Shown piece after piece: positions 17,563 to 26,675 of a DNA stretch of 62,190 bases (positions are counted from its first letter, which is position 1; every line of letters begins with the position of its first letter). The notes below the pieces were generated by a model. It saw only the letters and a list, made by a program, of their open reading frames with translations, did not search any database and was not told the DNA's origin. The position numbers and the translations under genes were made by a program. The DNA comes from Pontibacter sp. Tf4 (lineage in GTDB: Bacteria; Bacteroidota; Bacteroidia; Cytophagales; Hymenobacteraceae), in contig NZ_JACKZC010000014.1 in the NCBI RefSeq assembly GCF_014212495.1, positions 1 to 62,190 on the forward strand. Reading direction: 5' to 3'.

Positions 17563-18444
17563 ATGTTGCAATCCATGACGGGCTTCGGTAGTGCCCGATT
17601 AGACACAGACCAGTACTGCATTTCGGTAGAGATCAGATCGTTGAACTCTAAAAGCATGGACCTGAGTGTGCGGCTCCCGAGGTTTTTATCGGATAAAGAG
17701 TACGAGATACGCAATATGGTGCAGAAGGTGCTGGTGCGTGGCAAGGTAAGTGTAAGTGTGGATTACGTAAAGAACAAAGCGCAAAAAGCGAAAAGCACGA
17801 TCAATAAAGACCTGCTGCAAACTTACTACCGCGAGCTGAGCGATGCTGCCGATATGGTAGGAGCTTCTAAAAACGACCTGTTCAGGCTGGCGCTGCACAT
17901 GCCCGACGTACTATTGCAGGACCAGGCCGAAGAAACCTCCGGCGAAGCAGAGTGGGCGCAGGTGCACCCGCTGGTAATGGACGCGCTGGCCAACATTGTA
18001 GCTTTCCGTAACGACGAAGGCAAAGCCCTTACCACCGAGATCATGTCGTATATCGATAAGATCCGTATTTCGTTGGCAGAAGTAGAAAAGCACGACCCGG
18101 TGCGCGTAGAACAGATACGGAACCGCATCAGAAACCACATGCAGGAACTGGTGTCCGGGGAACATTTCGACGAGAACCGCTTTGAGCAGGAAATGGTGTA
18201 TTACATAGAGAAACTGGATATTGCCGAAGAAAAAGTACGCCTTGTAAACCACCTGCACTATTTTACCGAAACAGTGTACCTGCCGGAGCCATCAGGCAAA
18301 AAGCTGGGCTTTATATCGCAGGAGATCGGCCGCGAAATAAACACCATCGGCTCTAAAGCAAACGATTCAACTATACAGCACCATGTGGTAGAGATGAAAG
18401 AGGAGCTGGAAAAGATAAAAGAGCAGATCAACAACATACTATAA
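17563..18444 (+). CDS. YicC/YloC-family endoribonuclease
   Basis: The 293-residue protein begins with the family's MLQSMTGFGSARLDTDQYCISVEIRSLNSK and ends with the DUF1732-type segment GKKLGFISQEIGREINTIGSKANDSTIQHHVVEMKEELEKIKEQ. Members are ring-shaped endoribonucleases implicated in small-RNA and mRNA decay. The length is the family norm. The last codons read ATA CTA TAA and run straight into ACTATAG, so the stop lies inside a copy of the iterated motif. It is a single-gene unit with a terminator about 40 bp downstream. Confidence 0.93.
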   Translation: MLQSMTGFGSARLDTDQYCISVEIRSLNSKSMDLSVRLPRFLSDKEYEIRNMVQKVLVRGKVSVSVDYVKNKAQKAKSTINKDLLQTYYRELSDAADMVGASKNDLFRLALHMPDVLLQDQAEETSGEAEWAQVHPLVMDALANIVAFRNDEGKALTTEIMSYIDKIRISLAEVEKHDPVRVEQIRNRIRNHMQELVSGEHFDENRFEQEMVYYIEKLDIAEEKVRLVNHLHYFTETVYLPEPSGKKLGFISQEIGREINTIGSKANDSTIQHHVVEMKEELEKIKEQINNIL

Positions 18445-18486
18445 ACTATAGCTTAGACCATAAACTATAGTTATGCCTGAATGTAT

Positions 18487-18528
18487 AACCGCCTCTCGCA
18501 TTTTTTTGCGGCAGGCGGTTATTTTTTT
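18487..18528 (+). terminator. Terminator of the YicC-family gene
   Basis: AACCGCCT and AGGCGGTT form the stem, with an inner CGCA/TGCG pair, followed by ATTTTTTTAG. Confidence 0.85.
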
Positions 18529-18788
18529 AGCCATTTTGGTGTGGATTAACAGGCGAGGAGCTTAACCGGAAAATTTATAGCCACAGGTGTGTTAAGCGAT
18601 GATTTACCTGTAAAACTGTAGGAAACAACTGCTGAAAATATACTTTAAACTATAGTTTGTTGATCAATAAAAAGGTGAATTTATAGTAAGGTAAGATCAG
18701 GTGTTTGTAACTAATTGATTAGAAGAATTGTATATCGGGATATTATTTTTTTAATCAATTCTTTTCTCACTTTAACACCTTAAATTTT
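18529..18788. other. Upstream region of the first HEIGH protease gene
   Basis: AT-rich, no gene. It contains one perfect AACTATAGTT (18648-18657). The last bases before the start, CTTTAACACCTTAAA, recur before the second protease gene, so the leader was duplicated along with the gene. I cannot pick out a clear -33/-7 pair. Confidence 0.5.
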
Positions 18789-19589
18789 ATGAAAGTAAAT
18801 TGTTTACTAATGGCAGGCGCGCTGGTAGCGGCCTTCGGTTTCACATCTTGTCAGCAGGATGAAGAAATAACTACGCAGGACACTGTTTCTGAAAGCGCAT
18901 TGAGCAGAATTTCTGAGCTCGGTTTTTACAACAAGAATGTGCAGAAAGTAGAAGGAGGCTATGTAGTAGAAGGCGACATCTTCTTATCTGAAAGCGACCT
19001 GACTGCCGCGCACAACACCCAGGCGCTACGTGTGGGCGAGTCTGAGCAGTACCGTACTACAAACCTGGTAAATGCAGGCACCGGTCGTACCATCACGTTG
19101 TCTTTAGATTCAAAGTTGCCGGCATCTTACGGTACTTCGCTTGATGCAGCCATTGCCCGCTACAATGCCGAGAACCTTACTATTAAAATGGCACGTGTCG
19201 CTTCTGGTGGTAACATCCATATTACGGCTGCTCCACGAAATGCGCAATACCTTGCTTCTGCCGGTTTCCCGTCAGGTGGCAACCCGTATGGCAGTGTTAA
19301 AGTAGCTACCCGCTACATTGGTACTAACCCTAACGTTGGCTGGTTCACCACTATCCTTGCGCACGAAATTGGTCACTGCATCGGTTTCCGCCACACAGAT
19401 TATATGGACAGAAGCTATTCCTGCGGTGGCGGCTATGCTAACGAAGGCGCTTCTAACGTAGGTGCGATCCACATTCCTGGTACGCCAACCGGCCCTGATG
19501 CAAATTCATGGATGCTGGCTTGTATCGGCAACGGCCAGAACCGTCCGTTCAATAATAACGACAGAACAGCTCTTGACTACCTGTACTAA
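18789..19589 (+). CDS. M57-type (HEIGH) zinc metalloprotease lipoprotein, copy 1
   Basis: The 266-residue protein has a lipoprotein signal ending in FGFTSC (Cys21, lipid anchor) and a zinc site AHEIGHCIGFRHTDYMD near residue 190 (HExGHxxGxxH metzincin pattern), followed by a cysteine-containing SYSCGGGY segment. This is the dual-action HEIGH peptidase family (M57, after Myxococcus protease B). It should sit on the envelope facing the periplasm or, if a surface export signal applies, outside. The copy 456 bp downstream is a close paralogue, sharing long runs such as YNKNVQKVEGGYVVEGDIFL with few changes. The gene carries no CTATAG copy. The substrate is unknown. Confidence 0.88.
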   Translation: MKVNCLLMAGALVAAFGFTSCQQDEEITTQDTVSESALSRISELGFYNKNVQKVEGGYVVEGDIFLSESDLTAAHNTQALRVGESEQYRTTNLVNAGTGRTITLSLDSKLPASYGTSLDAAIARYNAENLTIKMARVASGGNIHITAAPRNAQYLASAGFPSGGNPYGSVKVATRYIGTNPNVGWFTTILAHEIGHCIGFRHTDYMDRSYSCGGGYANEGASNVGAIHIPGTPTGPDANSWMLACIGNGQNRPFNNNDRTALDYLY

Positions 19590-19613
19590 GCTACAGCGTA
19601 CACCTTAAACAAA

Positions 19614-19654
19614 CAGAACAGCTCCTGCCACGCGGCAGGAGCTGTTCTGTTTTA
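19614..19654 (+). terminator. Terminator after HEIGH protease copy 1
   Basis: A 16-bp perfect stem (CAGAACAGCTCCTGCC / GGCAGGAGCTGTTCTG), a four-base loop and a TTTTA tail follow 24 bp after the stop. Confidence 0.9.
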
Positions 19655-20045
19655 TAGTTTATAATATATGGTAATGCAGAATGCCCGCCACCTGTTGTTA
19701 ACAGCTATGAGTTTAAATCTATAGTTCTGAAGGAGAGGCAGATGTTATAGAGGTGCTGTATTTCACGGAGTAAGCAGCCATGGCATACCTATAAAAGCGT
19801 GAAACTTGGTGAAAAAGCAAGTGGGACAAAGATGATAACAAGGAGGGCAGCTATATAGTGAGTATTTGATGTTTTAACGCGGTTTTTATTGTTAAAATTA
19901 TACTATTTGTTTTTATAGGATATAACTAATTTAAAGTTGTAAGGTCGATGTTGAAACACGTTAAAAAATAGGTTTAAATGCTTGCAGCAGCTTTACCAAT
20001 TATTTACATTTCATTTATGTTTAACTTTAACACCTTAAAAAATTT
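19655..20045. other. Spacer between the two HEIGH protease genes
   Basis: No gene. It contains one CTATAG palindrome near 19721 and an AT-rich promoter-like region. The final CTTTAACACCTTAAA matches the leader of copy 1. TATGTTTA near 20013 is one base off the TAnnTTTG box. Confidence 0.5.
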
Positions 20046-20849
20046 ATGAAAGTAAATCGTTTACTAATCGTTGGCGCTATGGTAGCGGCCTTTGGTTTTA
20101 CATCTTGCCAGCAAGAGGAAGAGATCGCAACACAGGATACTGTTTCTCAGAGCGCGCTTACTCAGATAGCTGAGCTTGGCTTTTACAGCAAGAATGTACA
20201 GAAAGTAGAAGGCGGTTATGTAGTAGAAGGCGATATCTTCTTATCAGAGTCTGACCTGACAGGTGCGCACAACACCAAAGCCCTGCGCGTAGGTGATACT
20301 GAGCAGTACCGTACTACTAACCTGGTAAATGCTGGTACAGGCCGTAACATCACCCTGTCTATCGATCCGAAACTGCCAACTTCTTATGTAGCTGCCCTGG
20401 ACGAAGCTATTGCCCGTTACAACGCCGAGAACCTGACTATCACTATGAGCCGTGTATCTTCAGGTGGTAACATCCAGATCGTAGCTGCTCCAAAATCAGC
20501 TCAGTATCTGGCATCTGCCGGTTTCCCAACTGCTACTGGCGATCCGCACAACAGCATTAAAGTTGCTACCCGTTACATCGGTTCAAACCCTAACCAGGCT
20601 TGGTTCGCTACAATCCTTGCGCACGAGATCGGTCACTGCATCGGTTTCCGTCACACGGACTATATGGATAGAAGCTACTCTTGCGGCGGTGGTTACACCA
20701 ACGAAGGTGCCTCTACTGTAGGTGCTATTCTGATACCAGGTACGCCATCAGCTCAGGATCCAAACTCATGGATGCTGGCTTGTATCGGATCTGGCCAGAA
20801 CCGTCCGTTCAACAGCAACGACAAAACTGCTCTTGACTACCTGTACTAA
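20046..20849 (+). CDS. M57-type (HEIGH) zinc metalloprotease lipoprotein, copy 2
   Basis: The 267-residue protein is the tandem paralogue of the preceding gene. It has the same lipobox (FGFTSC), the same zinc motif (AHEIGHCIGFRHTDYMD) and the same C-terminus (NRPFN then ALDYLY). Differences are scattered, mostly in residues 125-180 and 215-235. The bases after the stop, TAAGCTACAGCGTACACCTTAA, are also shared with copy 1, so the duplicated unit included both the leader and the start of the 3' region. Both copies keep intact zinc ligands, which suggests both are functional and may have different substrates or dosage roles. It has its own terminator. Confidence 0.88.
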   Translation: MKVNRLLIVGAMVAAFGFTSCQQEEEIATQDTVSQSALTQIAELGFYSKNVQKVEGGYVVEGDIFLSESDLTGAHNTKALRVGDTEQYRTTNLVNAGTGRNITLSIDPKLPTSYVAALDEAIARYNAENLTITMSRVSSGGNIQIVAAPKSAQYLASAGFPTATGDPHNSIKVATRYIGSNPNQAWFATILAHEIGHCIGFRHTDYMDRSYSCGGGYTNEGASTVGAILIPGTPSAQDPNSWMLACIGSGQNRPFNSNDKTALDYLY

Positions 20850-20883
20850 GCTACAGCGTACACCTTAACTACACCTTAAAACA

Positions 20884-20925
20884 ACAAAAGCAGCTCCTGC
20901 CAACGCGGGAGCTGCTTTTGTTTTA
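20884..20925 (+). terminator. Terminator after HEIGH protease copy 2
   Basis: ACAAAAGCAGCTCC and GGAGCTGCTTTTGT form a 14-bp perfect stem followed by TTTTA. It resembles the first copy's terminator in place and shape, but the stem sequence has changed on both sides in a compensating way. Confidence 0.88.
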
Positions 20926-21138
20926 TACCTGTATTACTAATTGATATAAGCCATTGGATTGGCGGGTTATGACTGAATCAGGGTTGTATATATTGCTTTG
21001 TGGCTGATGCTATAGTTTTACTTATTTAAATATAGGTGGGAAGTTTTGTCTGAATCTGGATTTACAGGATTAAAGGATTTTCAGGATTCAGACTATAGTT
21101 ATAGTTTGAGTTATAGTTTCATAGTTGCTGTTGGTCCA

Positions 21139-21172
21139 ACCACCCCTGCCCCTCCTTAGCCAAGGAAGGGAA
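21139..21172. repeat. Decayed copy of the ACCCACCCC-type repeat arm
   Basis: ACCACCCCTGCCCCTCCTTA followed by GCCAAGGAAGGGAA resembles one arm of the element at 16267-16447, with an insertion in the middle and several substitutions. Confidence 0.55.
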
Positions 21173-21591
21173 CTTTAAGACATCATCAGCTCAACAACTA
21201 TAGTTCTATAGTTACAGACCACGAGCAGGCAGGCGCAGCCTGCCCCAAGGAAATACAAACACGAGTAAAACCGATCTGCTGTAACGAAGGGCCAGTAAAG
21301 CAACTATAGCTAAGACAGAACCTATCGAACTGATCTCAGTCTTTGGGTTGAGCGCCTTTGACTTGTTGCGGTGCCGATAGGCAATCCGACGCAGGAGGAT
21401 AGCAAGAAGGCAGCAGCGCGATGCCCGAAGACGGGGCCTCCCGGCCTCAGAGGGAGCCAAGCGAACTATAAAACAAAAGGCTATTAAAGCTCCCAGGATG
21501 AAGAGTGGCTATGAAACTATGGCTTGTATCAAGCAGTAGGCAACGTCAACTATAGCAGGATAGCCTTTGAGCCCAAACTATAGGTTGAGAT

Positions 21592-21676
21592 AGATTTCTC
21601 ACACTGTTCGTAATGACAATAGTTCAATTGAACTATAAGGCATATAAGATGTCTCGGCTTCACTCGAGATGGCAAA
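21592..21676. repeat. Two degenerate copies of a 29-30-bp repeat
   Basis: AGATTTCTCACACTG then TTCGTAATGACAAT (21592-21620) and AGATGTCTCGGCTTC then ACTCGAGATGGCAAA (21647-21676) share the pattern AGAT-TCTC, a central C-T-C-type run, CG, ATG-CAA. Such repeats are known between genes in Bacteroidota; their role is unknown. Confidence 0.5.
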
Positions 21677-21728
21677 GAAGAAACTATAGGCTATACAACT
21701 CTCTTTAACAACTATAAACAGAAACCTC

Positions 21729-24377
21729 TTACTGAACCAACACTTTACCCGAAACCACATTCCCGAACTCATTCTTCAGGCGGATAATATAGAGGCCACT
21801 GCGGAGTTTATGTGTCGGGATCTCTTTGATAGCTCCGAATTCTTCGGCTTCGTATACCAGTTTTCCCAGCGCATCATAGAGCTGTACCACAGCTTCATCG
21901 CCGGCTGCTACCACTGATAGTATTTCGCCGGCTACAACCGGGTTGGGATAAGCCTGCACAAAGGTATCGTCTGCAAACAATAGCTCTTCGGTGTGGCTGT
22001 AAAAGGCGAGTCCCTGGGTGGTGAGTAGTTTTACGCGGTACAGGTTTTTGCCCGGTCCGGGTGCAGGGTCCTGCAAACTATAGTTCAGCTGCGTGACCGG
22101 CGCTATTGTTTGCACAGGCTGGACATTGTCGCCGGAAACGCGTTCTAAAGTAACAGACGCCAGTTTATAGATCGAGCTAAGCTCCAGTTTCAGATCAGCC
22201 TGGCTCGCTACAAAGCGTTCGGGGATAAAGCTTTTTATGTAACAGCCAATGCCTATCTGGTTATAGGAAATAAAATTGCTGTTACGGGCAGTTGTGCCAC
22301 TGATAATGGGCGCTACGCTCAGGAGCTCCGGCAAGGCCTGCAACTGTGTTTTATGAAGTATAATGAGGGTATCTGATGTAGCCTGCAAAAGTTCAGGGTG
22401 AGTGCTGCCTACCTGCCATAGTTGGTACGTTTCAGCCCCGGGTAATTTAGTCCAGTGCAGCATTACTTCGTCGGTACAGTTGTAGCCAACATTTAGCTTC
22501 AGTTGCCGGCTCAGGATAAATTCTTCGGAGGTGATAGTGCCAGTAGCAGTACGCAGGCGAAGTTGTGCCCGGCCGATCAGAGCAGGGGCTTCCCAGTCAT
22601 AGGATCGGGCTTCTGCGTTCAGGTCATCGGCTATCAGGTGCCACTCGCTTGTGCCGGCCACTTTATACTCCAACGTAGCCTGTCCGGTAAGAGTACCTTG
22701 CCAGCGGATACGGTTTACTTCGCCGGACTGCAGGCTCAGGCCAGCTACCGGGTACACCCACTCACCGCCGGATTGTATAAATTCAAACGCAAGGCTATAG
22801 TTCTGCGGGCCCTGTGGCACGTTATAACCTGTTACTTTCAGTTGGTACGTGCCGGGTGCAGGAAGGTCAAGCGTAACCTGTTCGATGTTGTTCAGGTGGT
22901 CGGGGCGGCGCCTGGCAGGTAAGGCAAGCGAGTCCGGGTGCGGATAGGTGCTGAGTACCCACGGTTTCCAGGTCTGGCCGGTGCCGGTGTTCACAAGCTC
23001 CAGGTCCAGGTCGTTGATAAGAGCCAGGGCAGCTTCGGGATTTCCTTCTGCATCGTGCCAAACCAGAGTAGCTTTTAGTTTCTGTGTGCCTGCGGGTACA
23101 GTTATGGTGTGCATTTGGGTTGCTGCGTGCGCCGCGCTGCCAACTATAAACCTGTTCTGTTGTATGGTGCGGAGGGCTCCTAAGGCATTGGTGTTACCGA
23201 ACCCGGCCTCAAAATCAACCTCCGGTCTTCCGGCATCGTCGGCACTGTTAATTAAGGCTGCTTTTACCAGGGCGGCAGGAGGTAAGGTGCCATTCAGGTC
23301 TTTGTAAGTCTGCTGCACCAGCAAAGCCACCCCCGATACAACAGCAGCTGCTTCAGAGGTTCCGCCTTTTCCATAGGCTACTAGCTCAGGTTTTACACGT
23401 CCGTCCAGGGCCGGACCTTTGGAGCTTAGCACACCTATTTTGCCGTTCAGCTCTAGGGCGCCTACGCTCAGGGTATTTTTAGAATTTTTGAACTGGCCCG
23501 TAAGGTTAGCGAAACCGGTTATGCCAGCATAAGCACCTACCTGGTCAGCTTTATCGCCGCTGTTACCCGACGAGAACACGTGCAGCAAGGCAGGGTTTTG
23601 TAAAGCCTCCCGGTCATAAGCAGCAGACTCCAGGCCATAGTAGTTTTCCACGCCTACCCCGTATGAATGGTTCTGCACACTAATGCCTTTACTTGTCAGG
23701 GCCTGGCCGTTATCGGGAAAAAGCTCGGAAAAATCGGAGTAGCTGAGGCGGGCATAAGTGGCGATGCCTTTGCCTTTTGGACCGGTATTGCCAGCCCCGG
23801 CTATAATGGTAGCCATGGTAGTGGCATGGGAAGTGAAAGTACTGCCAAAGGTTTCGGGAGAGAGGGCACGCCCTTTCAGGTCCAGGTCATTCGGGTCGAA
23901 GGCTCCTTCTTTTACCGATACTATCATGCCCTGCCCCTGTACCTGCGGAAAGGCCTGCAGGGAGGCGTAAATATTATTGATCGAAAAATCAGCATCCCGT
24001 AGCTCAATCTCCTCCCGGGCCTGGCGGTTGGGTTTATCGATGTAAGTTACATGGGGCGAGGCTGCCAGTTGCTGCAGTGCTTTTTCAGAAACGTTGGTGA
24101 GCGTAAGGATGCCAGCTGTAGTAGTTGTTTGCACGTTCCCCTCGTAACCGGCCTCGGCCAGCCAAAGCAGGAACCTGGCTTTATCTTTTACCTGCACGCG
24201 TACTGCTCTGGTCTGGCTGTTTCGGATACTTTGCTGCAGGCCCGGTGCCAGGCGCTGCGCTGCTCTCTGTTTTGCTGGCTGCTGCTGTGCAAACGTTACC
24301 TGCACACTTACCAAAACTACGCCCAGGCACAGTATCCATAGCTTTACCAACTCCTTGCTATTCCATCGCTTTCTCAC
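21729..24377 (-). CDS. Secreted S8 subtilisin-like protease with T9SS sorting domain
   Basis: The 882-residue protein has an N-terminal signal segment (WILCLGVVLVSVQVTFAQ), an inhibitor-like propeptide, an S8 domain (about 140-410), beta-sandwich domains, and a type A T9SS sorting domain in the last 75 residues (AYPNPVVAGEILSV ... LRSGLYIIRL ... GKVLVQ). The His motif is SHATTMATIIAG and the Ser motif GGTSEAAAVVSG, lacking the usual Pro. The Asp motif is atypical: IVSVKEGAFDPNDLD aligns Glu where subtilisins have the catalytic Asp of VIDTG. Some Bacteroidota S8 proteins share this variant as far as I recall. It should be exported by the T9SS (PorU/PorV/SprA are in this window) and act at the surface. 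No close operon partner. Confidence 0.88.
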   Translation of the reverse strand: MRKRWNSKELVKLWILCLGVVLVSVQVTFAQQQPAKQRAAQRLAPGLQQSIRNSQTRAVRVQVKDKARFLLWLAEAGYEGNVQTTTTAGILTLTNVSEKALQQLAASPHVTYIDKPNRQAREEIELRDADFSINNIYASLQAFPQVQGQGMIVSVKEGAFDPNDLDLKGRALSPETFGSTFTSHATTMATIIAGAGNTGPKGKGIATYARLSYSDFSELFPDNGQALTSKGISVQNHSYGVGVENYYGLESAAYDREALQNPALLHVFSSGNSGDKADQVGAYAGITGFANLTGQFKNSKNTLSVGALELNGKIGVLSSKGPALDGRVKPELVAYGKGGTSEAAAVVSGVALLVQQTYKDLNGTLPPAALVKAALINSADDAGRPEVDFEAGFGNTNALGALRTIQQNRFIVGSAAHAATQMHTITVPAGTQKLKATLVWHDAEGNPEAALALINDLDLELVNTGTGQTWKPWVLSTYPHPDSLALPARRRPDHLNNIEQVTLDLPAPGTYQLKVTGYNVPQGPQNYSLAFEFIQSGGEWVYPVAGLSLQSGEVNRIRWQGTLTGQATLEYKVAGTSEWHLIADDLNAEARSYDWEAPALIGRAQLRLRTATGTITSEEFILSRQLKLNVGYNCTDEVMLHWTKLPGAETYQLWQVGSTHPELLQATSDTLIILHKTQLQALPELLSVAPIISGTTARNSNFISYNQIGIGCYIKSFIPERFVASQADLKLELSSIYKLASVTLERVSGDNVQPVQTIAPVTQLNYSLQDPAPGPGKNLYRVKLLTTQGLAFYSHTEELLFADDTFVQAYPNPVVAGEILSVVAAGDEAVVQLYDALGKLVYEAEEFGAIKEIPTHKLRSGLYIIRLKNEFGNVVSGKVLVQ

Positions 24378-24515
24378 AGGTACTTTGTATAAGTGTTACA
24401 ACCGGTTCTGTTTCTCAAATTAAGGTATACAATGTACTTACTATCAGTTGATTTTACAATCTGAAAAGAACAGAATGGCATAAAAACTTAATGTTGCAAC
24501 AGCAGGTTTACAATG

Positions 24516-25796
24516 CTATAGTTTGGAGCCCTGTTGCAGCGCCGCAGTAAAATCGGTAATGAGTTGGAACACTTCGCTGAATTTTGTGAGTGGCAGCTGA
24601 TCAGCCTGGTCGTAAACGTTGTGGTAAAAGGTAGTGCCACCTAAGGTATAAAAGAAGAAAGCCGGCACCCCGCGCTCTGAAAAAGGATAATGATCAGAGT
24701 TGGCAGCACGACCACGCATTTTTAGTTGTGGCAGGTAGTTGTGTTGGGTATTTATAGTTTGCAGCAGTGTAAATTCCGGCACATGCAGGCTGCCGTTCAC
24801 TACCATCATACCTTCGTCGCCGGTGCCCAGCAGGTCGAGGTTAACCAGAAAGCGGATGTTGTGCAGCGGGAAAAGCGGGTTTTTAACATAGTGAAAGGAA
24901 CCCAGCAAGCCGGCCTCTTCGGCAGCGAAAGCCATAAATACCAAACTATAGCGCGGCCTGTTTTCTGGTTTACTATAGTGCTCTGCCAGTTCCAGCAGCA
25001 TCGCAGTTCCGCTGGCATTGTCGTTGGCCCCGGGGAAATAAATGCCTTTGCCCTGGCCACCCAGGTGGTCGTAGTGCGCTGTAAAAACTATAAACGAGTC
25101 GGGTTGTGCCGTTCCGGGTATCATACCGATCACGTTGCGGGTACTATAGTCTGGCGTATAATCTGCGGTTACTTTATATTTTACCTTCTTAGCTTTGGCC
25201 GGCCAGGCGCTTTGCTTTACTTCCAGCATAACTACAGGAGCAGGCGTGGCAGCTACGGCAGTCAGTAAATTATCTTTCTGAAGAATGATGTGGAGCGCGG
25301 GGAGCAAAAGCTGCTGCAGGTAAGGTTGTGGCAGTTGCCATAGTTGCTTCCGGAATTTCTGGGGATAAACCAGTGCTTTTTTGCGCAGGTCTCTGCTAAA
25401 GAACTTTTGAAGGGCCGCCTCACTGCTGAAAATGAGTGTATCGAGGGTAACTATAGTTGCCTTGCCATGGCCGCTGTTGCTTTGGGCGCTGGCTACAAAG
25501 GTAGTTCCCGGACTTAGCTTTTGCCCGTTTACAGAGAGCTCCGGCGTTTCGGTTATACGGTTCACAGGCAGGGTAAATTCCTGGAAGTAGGAGGTGCCTA
25601 TTGTTTGCAGGCCTGCTGCCTTATACCTGTCCCGGATATAGTTTGCGGCTTTGGCATCACCTTCCAGCACATAACCACGGCCATGGAAATAAGGGCTTGT
25701 AAGTGTATCTATGGTCTGGCGTACACGCGGCATGTCCTGCGCATGCAGGGGAGTAGCCAGCAGGCAAAGAATAAAAAGTTGGCAGATCAGCTTCAT
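24516..25796 (-). CDS. Secreted M28-family zinc aminopeptidase
   Basis: The 426-residue protein has a signal peptide (LICQLFILCLLATPLHAQ), a middle PA-like insert and an M28 di-zinc domain. The ligands are visible in order: His in TAHYDHLGG, Asp in GANDNASG, Glu pair in FAAEEAGLLG, Asp in LVNLDLLG and His in NSDHYPFSERG. All are present, so it should be an active periplasmic or secreted aminopeptidase. The last codons are AAA CTA TAG, so the stop codon is inside a motif copy. It follows vanZ by 43 bp on the same strand and may be co-transcribed. Confidence 0.9.
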   Translation of the reverse strand: MKLICQLFILCLLATPLHAQDMPRVRQTIDTLTSPYFHGRGYVLEGDAKAANYIRDRYKAAGLQTIGTSYFQEFTLPVNRITETPELSVNGQKLSPGTTFVASAQSNSGHGKATIVTLDTLIFSSEAALQKFFSRDLRKKALVYPQKFRKQLWQLPQPYLQQLLLPALHIILQKDNLLTAVAATPAPVVMLEVKQSAWPAKAKKVKYKVTADYTPDYSTRNVIGMIPGTAQPDSFIVFTAHYDHLGGQGKGIYFPGANDNASGTAMLLELAEHYSKPENRPRYSLVFMAFAAEEAGLLGSFHYVKNPLFPLHNIRFLVNLDLLGTGDEGMMVVNGSLHVPEFTLLQTINTQHNYLPQLKMRGRAANSDHYPFSERGVPAFFFYTLGGTTFYHNVYDQADQLPLTKFSEVFQLITDFTAALQQGSKL

Positions 25797-25839
25797 GAGC
25801 TAAAGGTAGCAAACAACTTGCTAAACTATAGCAACTGCC

Positions 25840-26214
25840 TTACCACACGTAAACCCACTTGAACAGCACAATCCCGATCAGGCACCCGATGGTGTTGCTT
25901 ACAATGTCCATGATCTCGGCGCTGCGGCCCGGTACAAATGTGAACTGAACAATCTCGATCAGGATGCCGAACATAGACGAGATGAGCAAAGAGCTCCGGA
26001 TAGCGTAATGCTGTAGTTTAGGGTAAGTGAACTGCTTGGTAAGTCCTACGATCATCAGAAAGCACAGCACCATAAACATGGTGGCGTGAGCAAACGAATC
26101 GAAGGAGAAAAGGTCGGACAGGGAAACCGACGGCATGGAAGCTGAGGGCAGCAGCGTTGTAAGTAAAATAACTGCTGCCCACAGTATGGTAAAAAAGTTA
26201 TAGCGTAGTATCAA
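25840..26214 (-). CDS. VanZ-family membrane protein
   Basis: The 124-residue protein has about four hydrophobic helices (FFTILWAAVILLTTLLPS, AHATMFMVLCFLMIVGL, SLLISSMFGILIEIVQF, IVSNTIGCLIGIVLFKWVYV). The VanZ-like signature includes DKFxHxxxF-type DSFAHATMFMVL and EIVQFxxPGRSAEIMDIVSNTIGCLIG. The role of this family outside the teicoplanin gene cluster is unclear; nothing here suggests resistance. It sits 17 bp after gcvH, an arrangement I regard as common in this phylum. Confidence 0.82.
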   Translation of the reverse strand: MILRYNFFTILWAAVILLTTLLPSASMPSVSLSDLFSFDSFAHATMFMVLCFLMIVGLTKQFTYPKLQHYAIRSSLLISSMFGILIEIVQFTFVPGRSAEIMDIVSNTIGCLIGIVLFKWVYVW

Positions 26215-26231
26215 GCCTGCGCAGATATCAG

Positions 26232-26612
26232 TTACTGACCTATCAGTTCGCGGTAAGCAGCTGCCGTCAGCAGTTCACCTACTTCAGCCTGGTTGTCGAT
26301 CGACATTTTAATGATCCAGCCTTCGCCATACGGGTCAGAGTTTACCAGTTCCGGGCTGCCTTCCAGCTGCTCATTAAACTCCTGCACAGTGCCGCTCAGT
26401 GGGCTGAACAGGTCTGATACCGTTTTAACGGCCTCAACAGTACCAAATACATCATTCTGGTTGATCTGCTTGTCTACCGTGTCGATATCTACATACACGA
26501 TGTCGCCAAGTTCGCTTTGCGCAAAATCAGTGATGCCCACATACGCTACATCACCTTCTATACGTACCCACTCGTGGTCTTTCGTATACTTCAGGTTTTC
26601 TGGTAAATTCAT
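26232..26612 (-). CDS. gcvH: Glycine cleavage system H protein
   Basis: The 126-residue lipoyl carrier protein of the glycine cleavage complex passes the methylamine group between P and T proteins. The lipoylated Lys is Lys63 in [19 protein letters not shown]-terminus ([10 protein letters not shown]) and C-terminus (GEGWIIKMS ... [13 protein letters not shown]) are standard. It lies 63 bp downstream of sprA and 17 bp upstream of vanZ. P and T proteins are not in the window. Confidence 0.95.
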   Translation of the reverse strand: MNLPENLKYTKDHEWVRIEGDVAYVGITDFAQSELGDIVYVDIDTVDKQINQNDVFGTVEAVKTVSDLFSPLSGTVQEFNEQLEGSPELVNSDPYGEGWIIKMSIDNQAEVGELLTAAAYRELIGQ

Positions 26613-26675
26613 TTGTTATATCAGTTAGTTGATGACTTACTCCAAAAATACGGTGTTTTTTGTTATGCTAAAATT

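Larger units (their letters stand above)
20926..21728. other. Gene-poor, repeat-rich 0.8-kb spacer
   Basis: I support no gene here. It contains about eight CTATAG palindromes and several TATAGTT half-sites (a dense run at 21092-21127), a decayed copy of the ACCCACCCC-type repeat (21139-21172), and two related copies of an AGAT-TCTC-CTCG-ATG-CAA repeat (21592-21620 and 21647-21676). A GC-richer block at 21200-21460 reads on the minus strand as an Arg-rich, low-quality frame; I think it is a non-coding dispersed repeat. Confidence 0.6.

Noticed and set aside
21212..21460. 82-residue Arg-rich minus-strand frame
   Set aside because: It lies in a repeat-rich spacer, is very Arg/Leu-rich and resembles a translated dispersed repeat; no promoter or start support.
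25840..26214. VanZ as a glycopeptide-resistance determinant
   Set aside because: It sits between gcvH and a peptidase gene with no other van genes; VanZ-like proteins are widespread housekeeping membrane proteins.
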